From NCBI GenBank assembly GCA_023436495.1, contig JAEZIT010000009.1:1-47141 (forward strand): a stretch of DNA of 47,141 nt, written 5' to 3'. Position numbers and translations under genes: made by a program. How positions within the stretch are numbered: the stretch's first letter is position 1; the number at the start of each line of letters is the position of its first letter. Origin of the DNA: Acidobacteriota bacterium (GTDB taxonomy: Bacteria > Acidobacteriota > Blastocatellia > Pyrinomonadales > Pyrinomonadaceae). The notes under the pieces were generated by a model. It searched no databases. It saw nothing but the letters and a program-made list of their open reading frames with translations, and was not told the origin of the DNA. Shown here piece after piece: positions 17,317 through 24,972 of the stretch.

Positions 17317-17871
17317 TTAACGGCGATTAGCATTGGAATTCGAATTTGCTGAATTGCTGCCGGTCATTTGATTCGTCATCGAATCGTTCGGCTGTACTCT
17401 CAGCTCATTCTTCACGCTTTTAACGCCATCGATCTCTTTGGCGATCCTTTCAGCAGAAGCTTTTTGAGCAGCCGTTTCGACGGTTCCCTTGAGCGTAACG
17501 ACGTCGTTAACGACATCGACGTTTATCGTTGATTCACGCAGGTCGTCGGCCGACATCAGCGACGCACGCGTTTTCACCCAAAGCCACATATCGTTTGCAC
17601 CTTGGCCGATGGTGCTGCTGCCTTTTTCTTTTTCATAATCGGCACGATTTCTTTCATATTCCTCACGAGTAATGTTGCCATGCCAGCGGTTAGCGTTCGA
17701 CATACTGTTCGTATTGCTGTTGACGACGACTATGGTATTGGCATTGGCGTTCATGTTTGAGCGCATGTTCGCATTCATGTTCGAATTAGTATTGGCCGTG
17801 GTTCCGCATGCAGCAGATGCCGCAGCCGCAACAAAGGCCGCTACTATTACGGTTAAAGATTTGATTGACAT
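17317..17871 (-). CDS. BON-domain lipoprotein with Asn-rich tether
   Basis: 184 residues. A lipoprotein signal peptide ends in ASAACG (lipobox Cys at about residue 22). A segment of about 40 residues made largely of Asn, Met, Ala and Ser follows, then a BON domain (about 105-165: TINVDVVNDVVTLKGTVETA, then VKSVKNELRV), and an Asn/Ser-rich C-terminal tail. BON domains bind phospholipid or peptidoglycan-associated partners and occur in OsmY-like periplasmic stress proteins. The start at 17871 is chosen because AGGAGG lies directly upstream; the frame continues upstream without such a site. It is convergent with GT9 and divergent from ffh. Confidence 0.88.
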   Translation of the reverse strand: MSIKSLTVIVAAFVAAAASAACGTTANTNSNMNANMRSNMNANANTIVVVNSNTNSMSNANRWHGNITREEYERNRADYEKEKGSSTIGQGANDMWLWVKTRASLMSADDLRESTINVDVVNDVVTLKGTVETAAQKASAERIAKEIDGVKSVKNELRVQPNDSMTNQMTGSNSANSNSNANRR

Positions 17872-18173
17872 ATTTCCTCCTGTCTTCTCACACAAAAATA
17901 GCGATGTAACGTTTAAGTACACCGATTTGAAAAGCACTTATAAACTGCAATATCCGTTCCTGATGTTTTTCTAAATTCGATAACTTGAACGGGTAGAAAA
18001 AGTTGGAGGGATCGCTCGAAAATCGGGCGGAACAAGTGACTTAAAATGATACAGTGATCTATTCTTTGTTCGAGAGTTAGCGGCCGTCCCACCAGAAGCC
18101 CGTCTTTCTTGACACTTCGGAAGTGAACAGCTAATATTTATAGTTTCGACTCTTGTAGCCGAAGTGTGTCTAT
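17872..18173. other. Divergent intergenic region between the BON gene and ffh
   Basis: About 300 bases with no convincing open reading frame or RNA gene. It holds the BON Shine-Dalgarno at its left end and the ffh promoter at its right end. The middle (about 17900-18060) is AT-rich with several poly-A/T runs and may carry the BON promoter, but I cannot pick a clear -35/-10 pair there. Confidence 0.6.
18109..18137 (+). promoter_or_regulatory. ffh: Sigma-70-type promoter of ffh with palindromic spacer
   Basis: TTGACA (18109-18114), exactly 17 bases, then TAATAT (18132-18137); this is the best promoter match in the window. The spacer contains the dyad CACTT-CGG-AAGTG (18113-18125), and CCGAAGTGTGTC (18159-18170) is an inverted near-copy of GACACTTCGG (18111-18120), so a repressor site or a 5' leader structure is possible. 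It would serve ffh and probably the ribosomal genes after it. Confidence 0.7.
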
Positions 18174-19664
18174 ATGTTCGAATCGCTGTCGGATAAGCTG
18201 AAGAAAACGCTGAAAAATCTGCGTGGGCAGGGCAAATTGACGCCCGAGCACGTCGATGCCGCTCTTCGTGAGATCCGAATGGCCCTGCTCGAAGCGGACG
18301 TTAACTACAAGGTCGCAAAAGATTTTGTCGAATCGATCCGGGCAAAGGCTGAGGGCCAGGAAGTATGGCAAGGCCTTAACCCGCACGAACAGGTCGTAAA
18401 GATCGTCTATGAATCGCTGCAGGAGTTGATGGGCGGGACGTCTTCGCGGCTGGTGTTTACGAAGCAGATCCCGAACGTTGTAATGATCGTCGGCCTGCAG
18501 GGTTCGGGTAAGACGACCTCGACGGGAAAGATCGCCAAATGGCTGGCCGCTAATCAGGAGCGCAAACCGCTGTTGGTTTCGGTCGACGTCTACAGACCGG
18601 CGGCACGCGAACAGCTGCGGGTTGTCGGCGGAGCGGTGGGGCAGGCTGTCTATCAGAACAAGGAAACGAACGATCCGATGACGCTCGTGCGCGGTGCCAT
18701 GAAGCACGCGCAGGAGATGGGGTTTGATACCCTGATGATCGATACGGCTGGCCGTCTGCATATAGACGACGAGCTGATGAACGAGCTCGAGCAGATCAAG
18801 GCAGAGGTCAAGCCGATCGAAGTTCTTTTCGTCGCCGATGCGATGACCGGACAGGACGCGGTCCGTTCTGCAGAAGTTTTTCACGAGCGCGTAGGAATAA
18901 CGGGCGTAGTCCTGACAAAGATGGACGGCGATGCTCGCGGCGGCGCGGCACTGTCGATCAAGCAGGTTATCGGACAGCCGGTTAAATTTGTCGGTGTCGG
19001 CGAAAAGTACGACGCGATCGAACCGTTCTATCCCGATCGTATCGCTCAGCGGATCCTCGGTATGGGCGATGTCCTGACCCTGATCGAAGAGGTCCAGGGC
19101 AAGATCGACGAAGACGAGGCTAAGGCCCAGCTCGAGAAAATGACGCGTAATCAGTTTACGCTCGAAGATTTTCGCGGCCAGCTAGGGCAATTCAAAAAGC
19201 TCGGGTCAATGTCGAAGTTGATGAAAATGCTTCCGGAACAGCTTACCGGCGGCATCCAGCTTTCGGACGAGCAATCGGCTGAGGTCGACGTTCAAATGAA
19301 GCGGACCGAAGCGATCATCGATTCGATGACAAAACAGGAACGCCAAGGTATAAAAACGATCGATGCGAGCCGTAAAACGCGCATTGCGAAGGGCTCCGGT
19401 TCGACGATCGCTGAGGTGAACCAGCTTCTGCGTCAGTATGAGCAGATGAAAAAGATGATGGCCCAGATGAACCGGGGCGGATTGCTTGGCGGGCTGGGCA
19501 AGAAGATGATGGGCGGCCTTGCAGGCGGGCTCGGCGGTATGCTGGGCGGCGGGATGAATGGCGGCCTAGCCGGAATGCTCGGGGCCGGCGATGACGATAT
19601 TGATTCGGGGAATGCGGGATCAGGTAAGATCCGAAAGAAAAAGAGACACAAGAAAAAGAGATAA
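18174..19664 (+). CDS. ffh: Signal recognition particle protein Ffh
   Basis: 496 residues. The N domain (1-90) is followed by the G domain with P-loop GLQGSGKTT (107-115), DTAGRLHID (about 190) and TKMDGDARGGAAL (about 245), then the methionine-rich M domain that holds signal sequences and 4.5S RNA (about 320-440). The C-terminus has a Gly/Met-rich stretch and a strongly basic tail (KIRKKKRHKKKR). The gene leads the conserved ffh-rpsP-khpA-rimM-trmD-rplS-rnhB cluster. It pairs with FtsY, encoded elsewhere, for co-translational membrane targeting. Confidence 0.97.
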   Translation: MFESLSDKLKKTLKNLRGQGKLTPEHVDAALREIRMALLEADVNYKVAKDFVESIRAKAEGQEVWQGLNPHEQVVKIVYESLQELMGGTSSRLVFTKQIPNVVMIVGLQGSGKTTSTGKIAKWLAANQERKPLLVSVDVYRPAAREQLRVVGGAVGQAVYQNKETNDPMTLVRGAMKHAQEMGFDTLMIDTAGRLHIDDELMNELEQIKAEVKPIEVLFVADAMTGQDAVRSAEVFHERVGITGVVLTKMDGDARGGAALSIKQVIGQPVKFVGVGEKYDAIEPFYPDRIAQRILGMGDVLTLIEEVQGKIDEDEAKAQLEKMTRNQFTLEDFRGQLGQFKKLGSMSKLMKMLPEQLTGGIQLSDEQSAEVDVQMKRTEAIIDSMTKQERQGIKTIDASRKTRIAKGSGSTIAEVNQLLRQYEQMKKMMAQMNRGGLLGGLGKKMMGGLAGGLGGMLGGGMNGGLAGMLGAGDDDIDSGNAGSGKIRKKKRHKKKR

Positions 19665-19720
19665 AAGGCGGGCGGCGGAAAGTGTAATAATGACCTGCCG
19701 GCCAACGAACAATACAGATT

Positions 19721-19978
19721 ATGTTAGCAATTAGTTTGATGAGGATAGGCACGAAGGGCAAGCCCTTCTATCGCTTGGTTGTAAAGGAAAAGCGTTCGAA
19801 GCGCGACGGTAAGTATCTTGAGAATGTCGGCACTTATAATCCGATGGTCAATCCGGCTGAGGTAAAGCTCAATCACGACCGCATCCAGTATTGGATCGGC
19901 GTCGGCGCTAAGCCCACCGAAACGGTTGCCAGCTTGATTAAGAACAATCCGGTGCAGGAAGTCGTCGAGGCGAATTAA
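19721..19978 (+). CDS. rpsP: 30S ribosomal protein S16
   Basis: 85 residues, normal length. The N-terminal block MLAISLMRIGTKGKPFYRLV and the following YLENVGTYNPM are diagnostic. S16 is an early-assembly protein near the 5' domain of 16S rRNA. It follows ffh by 56 bases, and its position before khpA and rimM is the ancestral bacterial order. Confidence 0.97.
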   Translation: MLAISLMRIGTKGKPFYRLVVKEKRSKRDGKYLENVGTYNPMVNPAEVKLNHDRIQYWIGVGAKPTETVASLIKNNPVQEVVEAN

Positions 19979-19989
19979 TCTATCGAGCC

Positions 19990-20105
19990 GGCCGAGTCTA
20001 TCGGGTCACGTGTGTCATGTTCGAACTTGTTCGAACGTCATGCGCTGACCGGACAGGCTGCGAAGATCTAGATGGCCCGGAGAGATTCGACCGACAAGCT
20101 CGGCC
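19990..20105 (+). repeat. Structured spacer between rpsP and khpA
   Basis: The outer arms GGCCGAGTCTATCGG (19990-20004) and CCGACAAGCTCGGCC (20091-20105) can form 12 Watson-Crick pairs plus one G-U pair. Inside, GTTCGAA-CTTG-TTCGAAC (20019-20036) is a perfect 7-bp hairpin with a CUUG tetraloop. The rest of the loop shows no gene. The element fills most of the 151-base spacer and ends 24 bases before the khpA ATG, which has its own AAGGA. It may be an mRNA processing or autoregulatory structure, or a mobile palindrome; its left arm shares a core with 16145-16159. Confidence 0.55.
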
Positions 20106-20129
20106 AAACTGACTAGAAGGACTCGAATA

Positions 20130-20363
20130 ATGAAGGAAGCAGTCGAAAAGGTCATAAAAGCGCTGGTCGCGAACCCTGATTCGGTGGACGTGTCGGAAAA
20201 TTCCGATGGCGGGACCGTTCGGATCGAGGTGCGCGTTGCAAGCGACGATTTCGGCCGTGTGATCGGGCGCGAAGGGCGCACGGTCAAAGCGATCCGCAGC
20301 CTTCTTTATTACGCAGGACAGAAACAGGGCAAGCGTTTCCATCTCGACCTGATCGAGGACTAA
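20130..20363 (+). CDS. khpA: KH-domain RNA-binding protein KhpA (YlqC)
   Basis: 77 residues comprising a single KH domain with the RNA-binding loop GREGRTVKAI (GxxG type, about residues 48-57). KhpA-like proteins bind small RNAs and mRNAs, often together with KhpB/Jag. The place between rpsP and rimM is strongly conserved. AAGGA lies about ten bases before the ATG. The following rimM gene starts 22 bases after its stop. Confidence 0.93.
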   Translation: MKEAVEKVIKALVANPDSVDVSENSDGGTVRIEVRVASDDFGRVIGREGRTVKAIRSLLYYAGQKQGKRFHLDLIED

Positions 20364-20385
20364 CTGCCGTTTGCCCGTGTGATCG

Positions 20386-20898
20386 ATGGAAGAGCTCGTC
20401 GCCATTGCGAAGATCGTCAAAGGACGGGGCTTGCGCGGCGAGGTCGTCGCGGAAGTCCTGACAGATTTTCCCGATAGGTTCGAGTCGTTGGAAGAGATCA
20501 CCGCAGTATTTGAAGACGGGCGCAGGCAGCCGCTACAGATCGAGAACTTTCGGTTTCAGCAGAATCGGATCATCTTCAAATTTGCCGGCATCGATTCAAT
20601 TGAATCGGCGGAGGAGCTTCGAAATGCCGAGATCTGCATTCCGGAATCGGACGCGGTGAAGCTCGATGAAGGGGAATTCTTTGACTGGGAACTAGCCGGC
20701 AGCGTTGTCGAGACGGTCGAGGGAGAAAAGCTCGGCACGGTCCGTGAAGTGATGCGGACGGGCGGTACGGAGATCCTGGTAGTCGTTGACGGAACGCGAG
20801 AATATCTTATACCATTCGCGGAATCGATCTGCAGCGACGTAGATATCGAAAACAAGCTGATCCGCGTCGATCCGCCCGCGGGATTGCTCGAGTTTTAG
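20386..20898 (+). CDS. rimM: 16S rRNA processing protein RimM
   Basis: 170 residues. The N-terminal RimM domain opens with VAIAKIVKGRGLRGEVVAEV, and the C-terminal PRC-barrel follows (about 95-170), with the typical ending IENKLIRVDPPAGLLE. It assists maturation of the 30S head and binds S19. The position between khpA and trmD supports the call. The stop is 30 bases before the trmD ATG, in a spacer made of a hairpin. Confidence 0.95.
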   Translation: MEELVAIAKIVKGRGLRGEVVAEVLTDFPDRFESLEEITAVFEDGRRQPLQIENFRFQQNRIIFKFAGIDSIESAEELRNAEICIPESDAVKLDEGEFFDWELAGSVVETVEGEKLGTVREVMRTGGTEILVVVDGTREYLIPFAESICSDVDIENKLIRVDPPAGLLEF

Positions 20899-20901
20899 AT
20901 C

Positions 20902-20927
20902 TTGGATCGAAAGCGGCCGAGATCCAA
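20902..20927 (+). repeat. Hairpin in the rimM-trmD spacer
   Basis: TTGGATC (20902-20908) pairs perfectly with GATCCAA (20921-20927) around a 12-base loop. The right arm ends one base before the trmD ATG at 20929, where no Shine-Dalgarno is visible, so the fold would directly occlude the start region. No U-tract is present. Confidence 0.5.
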
Positions 20928-20928
20928 A

Positions 20929-21642
20929 ATGAAAATTGACGTTTTAACAATTTTTCCGGAATTTTTTGGACAGGTCTTTGATTTTGGAATTATACGGCGT
21001 GCGAAGTTGGCCGGTATTGTCGATATAAATATTCACGACATACGTGAATTTACGACTGACAAACACCGAATGGTCGATGACAGGCCGTTCGGCGGCGGTG
21101 ACGGGATGGTATTAAAGCCTGAACCGATCTTTGCGGCAGTCGAATATTTGATCGGCACATCGGACAGAGACGTCTATCCCGCCGGCACGCGAGTCGTGCT
21201 GATGTCGCCCCAGGGAAGCGTGCTGAAACAGAACATTGCCGGGGAATTCGCGGTATCTGCCGAACACCTGGTGATCATTTGCGGGAGATATGAGGGCGTT
21301 GACGAACGAGTGAATGAGACACTCGTTACCGATGAAATATCGATCGGCGATTACGTGCTTTCAGGCGGCGAGCCCGCCGCGATCGTGTTGACGGATGCGG
21401 TCGTAAGGCTTTTGCCCGGAGCGTTGGGCAGCGAAACGTCAGCAGAAAATGATTCTTTCTCTGAGGGATTGCTGGATTGCCCGCATTATACGCGGCCGGC
21501 CGAGTTTCGCGGGATGAAGGTTCCCGATGTTTTATTGGAAGGCAATCATGCCGAGATTGAAAAATGGCGCCGCGAAAAGGCGCTCGAAAAGACGATCCGG
21601 ATTCGAAAGGATCTAATTGAAGGAGCAAATGGTGATATGTGA
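20929..21642 (+). CDS. trmD: tRNA (guanine-37-N1)-methyltransferase
   Basis: 237 residues from the ATG at 20929; an upstream TTG at 20902 would add nine unconserved residues. The SPOUT trefoil knot shows VIICGRYEGVDERV and IGDYVLSGGEPAA, which form the S-adenosylmethionine site, and RPFGGGDGMVLKPEP near the N-terminus binds the anticodon region. It makes m1G37, which prevents +1 frameshifting. It lies in its usual place between rimM and rplS. Confidence 0.97.
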   Translation: MKIDVLTIFPEFFGQVFDFGIIRRAKLAGIVDINIHDIREFTTDKHRMVDDRPFGGGDGMVLKPEPIFAAVEYLIGTSDRDVYPAGTRVVLMSPQGSVLKQNIAGEFAVSAEHLVIICGRYEGVDERVNETLVTDEISIGDYVLSGGEPAAIVLTDAVVRLLPGALGSETSAENDSFSEGLLDCPHYTRPAEFRGMKVPDVLLEGNHAEIEKWRREKALEKTIRIRKDLIEGANGDM

Positions 21643-21682
21643 GCGGCGACAGCGCCTCTGACCTCTGGCCGAATTTAAAATC

Positions 21683-22054
21683 ATGAATCGTTTAGACAAC
21701 GTAGAAAATACACAATTAAGAGATAATATACCCGGATTTCAGGCCGGCGACAGCGTTAAGGTCCACGTACGGATCAAGGAAGGCAACAAGGAACGTCTGC
21801 AGGTTTTCGAAGGTATCGTGATCGCCAAGAAACACGGCGGGGTTCGCGAGACCATCACCGTTCGCAAGGTGAGCTTCGGCATCGGTGTCGAGCGTATATT
21901 TCCGCTTCACGCTACGGTGATCGACCACATCGACGTAGTACGACGCGGCCGTGTACGTCGTGCAAAACTTTATTACCTGCGCGACCTTCGCGGCAAGGCT
22001 GCTCGTATTAAAGAGCGCGACACACGCAACAAAACGCAGGCCGCAAAGAAATAG
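21683..22054 (+). CDS. rplS: 50S ribosomal protein L19
   Basis: 123 residues. FQAGDSVKVHVRIKEGNKER and the later GIGVERIFPLHATVIDHIDV are diagnostic, and the RRGRVRRAKLYYLRDLRGKA block closes the conserved core. L19 sits at the 30S-50S interface. It is the last of the ribosomal/tRNA-modification genes before rnhB; a possible weak terminator lies between. Confidence 0.97.
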   Translation: MNRLDNVENTQLRDNIPGFQAGDSVKVHVRIKEGNKERLQVFEGIVIAKKHGGVRETITVRKVSFGIGVERIFPLHATVIDHIDVVRRGRVRRAKLYYLRDLRGKAARIKERDTRNKTQAAKK

Positions 22055-22079
22055 CCTGCCGTTCAACAGGATCAAAAAT

Positions 22080-22132
22080 GGGCGTCGCGAACTCGTCGTA
22101 ATGCTAGATATGGCGGCCGCGTACGCCCTTTT
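22080..22132 (+). terminator. Possible weak terminator or attenuator after rplS
   Basis: GGGCGTCGCG (22080-22089) pairs with CGCG-T-ACGCCC (22118-22128, one bulged T), followed by TTTT (22129-22132). The loop is 28 bases, long for an intrinsic terminator, so partial readthrough into rnhB is likely. Confidence 0.35.
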
Positions 22133-22155
22133 CCAATCTTGTCCGCTAACCACGG

Positions 22156-22797
22156 ATGGCAAATGAATTCGTATTAACGGCCGGGCACTTCAAACTGACG
22201 CTGGGAACCGTCTTCGAAGACCAAGCGTATTCAGAAGGATTTCGATTCATAGCCGGCGTAGATGAGGTGGGCCGTGGATGTCTCGCCGGCCCGGTCGTAG
22301 CCGCCGCATGCATTCTTGACCTTTCAAAACCTCTTCCGAAAGGCCTGAACGATTCAAAAAAACTCACCGCCGCAAAACGAGACAAGATCGGCGCGGAACT
22401 TGTCGATTCCGTCATCGCATATGCCGTCGGGATAGTGGATGCCGAGGAGATCGATCGGATAAATATTCTCCGTGCGACGATGAAGGCGATGGCCGAGGCG
22501 ATCGGAAAACTCGATCCGGCCGCCGATTTTCTGCTCATCGACGCTGTTCAGTTAAAAGGGCACTCGCTGCCGCAGCGAGCCATCATTAAAGGCGATTCGA
22601 TATCGGTGTCGATCGCGGCGGCATCTGTCATCGCAAAGACGTTTCGGGACGAATTCATGCGCCAAAACGACGCGGAATTTCCCCAATACGGCTTCGCCCG
22701 TCATGTGGGATACGGTACCGCTGAGCACCTCGCCGCACTTAGAAAACACGGTCCGTGCCCGCTGCATCGCAGGTCATTCCGCGGTGTAATTACTTAG
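22156..22797 (+). CDS. rnhB: Ribonuclease HII
   Basis: 213 residues. GVDEVGRGCLAGPVVAA (about 34-50) carries the first acidic pair, LLIDAV the third acid, and AASVIAKTFRDEFM the fourth, giving the DEDD metal site. It removes ribonucleotides from DNA-RNA hybrids in replication and repair. The C-terminal half has the GTAEHLAALRKHGPCPLHRRSF block typical of the family (shown here in part). Linkage to rplS is common. It ends 8 bases from the convergent MBL gene. Confidence 0.95.
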   Translation: MANEFVLTAGHFKLTLGTVFEDQAYSEGFRFIAGVDEVGRGCLAGPVVAAACILDLSKPLPKGLNDSKKLTAAKRDKIGAELVDSVIAYAVGIVDAEEIDRINILRATMKAMAEAIGKLDPAADFLLIDAVQLKGHSLPQRAIIKGDSISVSIAAASVIAKTFRDEFMRQNDAEFPQYGFARHVGYGTAEHLAALRKHGPCPLHRRSFRGVIT

Positions 22798-22805
22798 GAT
22801 TTATA

Positions 22806-23636
22806 TCAAAACCGTATCCAATCCGTAGGCTCCCGATGGCTCGAGACGGTTATACTTGCTTGTGTTTTGAATAGGCCGGGCCGCATCTGAAGCGCGGTCT
22901 CGGCCATCAGGCGTGCCAGATGGGGTTCATTTGCACGCTGTGATAGATGTGCGAGGACGATGTGCCGCGCTGAGCCGTCGAACTCATTCGTTAGCCACTC
23001 ACACAAGTCCTCATTCGAAAGATGTCCGGTTCGCGACATAATTCGCTGCTTTAATTCCCAGCTGTACACCGGGCAGGCACGGAGCATATCCCGGCTGTGG
23101 TTGGATTCGATAACGACGGCGTCGCAGCCTCGCAGTTTTTCCTTGATCAGCGCCGACATGTACCCGAAATCCATCAGCGTTGCAACACGCACGCCCTCGC
23201 GTTCGGCGACGAACCCGAAATTGTCCGCGGCGTCGTGCGGCACGCTGAACGGCTCGAAATCGATGTCGCCGATCCGGAAATTTGCGCTCGATTCGATCGC
23301 GACTGTCTTGTCCTTCAGCACGCCGCGGCGTTTTGCGGATTCGCTGCTGCCGTCCTGAATGCCTTTCCGCGTGTTGAAATAAGAATCTTCGGTGGCTTCG
23401 GAAATGAAAACCGGGCAATCGAGCGATTTCATCAGAACTCTTAGGCCTCCGGCATGATCGCTATGTTCATGCGTGATCAGCACAGCGTCGAGGTCCGCGC
23501 AATCGACACCCACGGCGGCAAGACGGCGAATTATCTCACGCGCGCTCAGGCCCGCATCGACCAGCACATTCGTCTTTTCGCTGCAGATAAGAACTGCGTT
23601 GCCGGTCGAACCGCTTCCGAGTACCGTAAATTTCAT
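22806..23636 (-). CDS. MBL-fold metallo-hydrolase (YycJ/WalJ-like)
   Basis: 276 residues from the ATG at 23636. It starts KFTVLGSGSTGNAVLI and has THEHSDHAGGL (about residues 58-68), the di-metal HxHxDH site of the metallo-beta-lactamase fold, plus later metal-site histidines, including VPHDAADNFGF and HNSRD-like SNHSRDML. WalJ/YycJ proteins are nucleases or hydrolases tied to DNA repair and cell-wall control in Firmicutes; homologues elsewhere are uncharacterised. The frame remains open for 88 codons upstream but that stretch overlaps the SDR gene. It is last in a minus-strand run starting at 26325. Confidence 0.88.
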   Translation of the reverse strand: MKFTVLGSGSTGNAVLICSEKTNVLVDAGLSAREIIRRLAAVGVDCADLDAVLITHEHSDHAGGLRVLMKSLDCPVFISEATEDSYFNTRKGIQDGSSESAKRRGVLKDKTVAIESSANFRIGDIDFEPFSVPHDAADNFGFVAEREGVRVATLMDFGYMSALIKEKLRGCDAVVIESNHSRDMLRACPVYSWELKQRIMSRTGHLSNEDLCEWLTNEFDGSARHIVLAHLSQRANEPHLARLMAETALQMRPGLFKTQASITVSSHREPTDWIRF

Positions 23637-23653
23637 AAAAACCCAATGCCGCG

Positions 23654-24436
23654 TTATTCGCTCTGGTAACGCGAACGTAAAACCCTTGCAATAAATCTCG
23701 TAGAAAGAAAATTCGGAGCATATGCTCCTGCCAATGCTCCAAGGTAATTCGACCATCCCGAAACGACCTTTGAACGGCCGCTCTTTACTGCCGCTAATGC
23801 CGTATCGACGACCTGTTCGGGGGTTTGCTGGCCCTTGACGGTGACGGCCCGCTCGATCTCCGACGCAGCAAAGAAATTCGTCTGCGTCGAACCCGGGCAC
23901 AATGCAAGTATCTTAATTCCAAGCGGCCGATTCTCTTCGGCAATAGCTTCGGTGAATGCGGTCACAAATGTTTTTGATGCCGAATAAGTCGCGAAAAACG
24001 GGATCGGTTGGAAACCGGCAGCGGACGAAACATTGATTATCGTACCCCGACGGCGCTTTCGCATCGGCACCAGGTATCGATGCGTCAATGCCACAAGGGC
24101 AAGGATATTCAAACGAATAATATTCAATTCCTTTTCGCGGTCGAGCTTTGCAAAATCGCCCATTGACCCAAATCCGGCGTTATTAATCAGCCAGTCGATC
24201 TCGAATCCGTGCTTCTCGGTCTCGGCAAAAACGCGTGCGTCGGCGTCCGTTTCGATCAGGTCTGCGACAAAGTAATGAGCGGTGATATTGTGCTTCAGCA
24301 TTAGCTCGTCGCACAACTCGAGCAGCTTCTTCTCGCCGCGCGCGACAAGGACAAGATTATGCCCTTCGGCCGCGAGCCGCCGGGCAAATGCTTCGCCGAT
24401 GCCGCTCGAGGCGCCTGTGATCAAAGTAGCTTTCAT
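23654..24436 (-). CDS. Short-chain dehydrogenase/reductase
   Basis: 260 residues. TGASSGIGEAFARRLAAEG is the NAD(P)-binding glycine motif (residues 7-25), NNAGFG follows near residue 85, and the catalytic set is Ser in VSSAAG with YSASK (about 150-154). The classical Rossmann SDR fold is complete, and the C-terminal 35 residues are hydrophobic/basic, as in the membrane-associated DltE/YqjQ-like group. The gene overlaps the start of its neighbour by four bases (ATGA), which implies translational coupling with the HETGH membrane protein. The substrate is unknown. Confidence 0.92.
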   Translation of the reverse strand: MKATLITGASSGIGEAFARRLAAEGHNLVLVARGEKKLLELCDELMLKHNITAHYFVADLIETDADARVFAETEKHGFEIDWLINNAGFGSMGDFAKLDREKELNIIRLNILALVALTHRYLVPMRKRRRGTIINVSSAAGFQPIPFFATYSASKTFVTAFTEAIAEENRPLGIKILALCPGSTQTNFFAASEIERAVTVKGQQTPEQVVDTALAAVKSGRSKVVSGWSNYLGALAGAYAPNFLSTRFIARVLRSRYQSE

Positions 24437-24945
24437 TCGTTACTTGGTTCGGCCGAGAATGAATAAAAAATAGAAAAAACCGCTGCCGTAATTATAACCA
24501 ATGTACCGGCCATCCGGATAACGCCGGCGACGGTTTTGGTGGAATCGATCAGCCCCAGCGTGGTGAGAAGATAGTTCCAGTCATGAAAACCGCCTTCCGC
24601 CCCAGTCAGGCCGCTTGTAAGCACAAGCTGCATGACGACCGCGTCCGAGGCATAGATCCAAACATTTATGATGCTCTGTCCGACCCAGAACAGAACGATC
24701 GACGCCGAGTAATACTTCTCTTGCCAAATGAAATATCCTACAAAGATTGCGGGCATTATAATTTGAAACAGCGTTCCGCCCGCTATCGTCATAAATTCGC
24801 CGAACGGCCTGAAGATCAAATGTCCTGTCTCGTGAACCGGCAGATCAACAATGTCCAGAAAACTGCCAGCCATCGGATCGTACGCGATCGAAAGAAAATA
24901 CAATGCCATCAACACGGCGAAGATGAGTTTTGCGTAATTTGGCAT
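24433..24945 (-). CDS. Small membrane protein with HExxH motif, putative membrane metalloprotease
   Basis: 170 residues from the ATG at 24945. Helices lie at about 6-22, 52-73, 80-100 and 143-163. The stretch VDLPVHETGHLIF places His38, Glu39 and His42 as a minimal HExxH zinc motif at the edge of a hydrophobic segment, as in M50 (site-2) proteases and relatives. His121-Asp122 in the FHDWNYLL segment could supply the third ligand. I do not recognise the family with confidence. The product is much smaller than typical site-2 proteases and has no PDZ or CBS domain. It overlaps the SDR start by ATGA and follows the broken alpha/beta hydrolase by 27 bases. Confidence 0.7.
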   Translation of the reverse strand: MPNYAKLIFAVLMALYFLSIAYDPMAGSFLDIVDLPVHETGHLIFRPFGEFMTIAGGTLFQIIMPAIFVGYFIWQEKYYSASIVLFWVGQSIINVWIYASDAVVMQLVLTSGLTGAEGGFHDWNYLLTTLGLIDSTKTVAGVIRMAGTLVIITAAVFSIFYSFSAEPSNE

Positions 24946-24972
24946 CAAGGTTCGTCGCTGCGCTCCGCGGCA

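Noticed and set aside
19990..20105. Ribosomal-protein leader of a known class
   Set aside because: It has strong stems but I could not match it to any known r-protein leader, and its position after rpsP is unusual for one.
22806..23900. N-terminally extended MBL hydrolase
   Set aside because: The 88-codon extension overlaps the SDR gene and shows no conserved motif.
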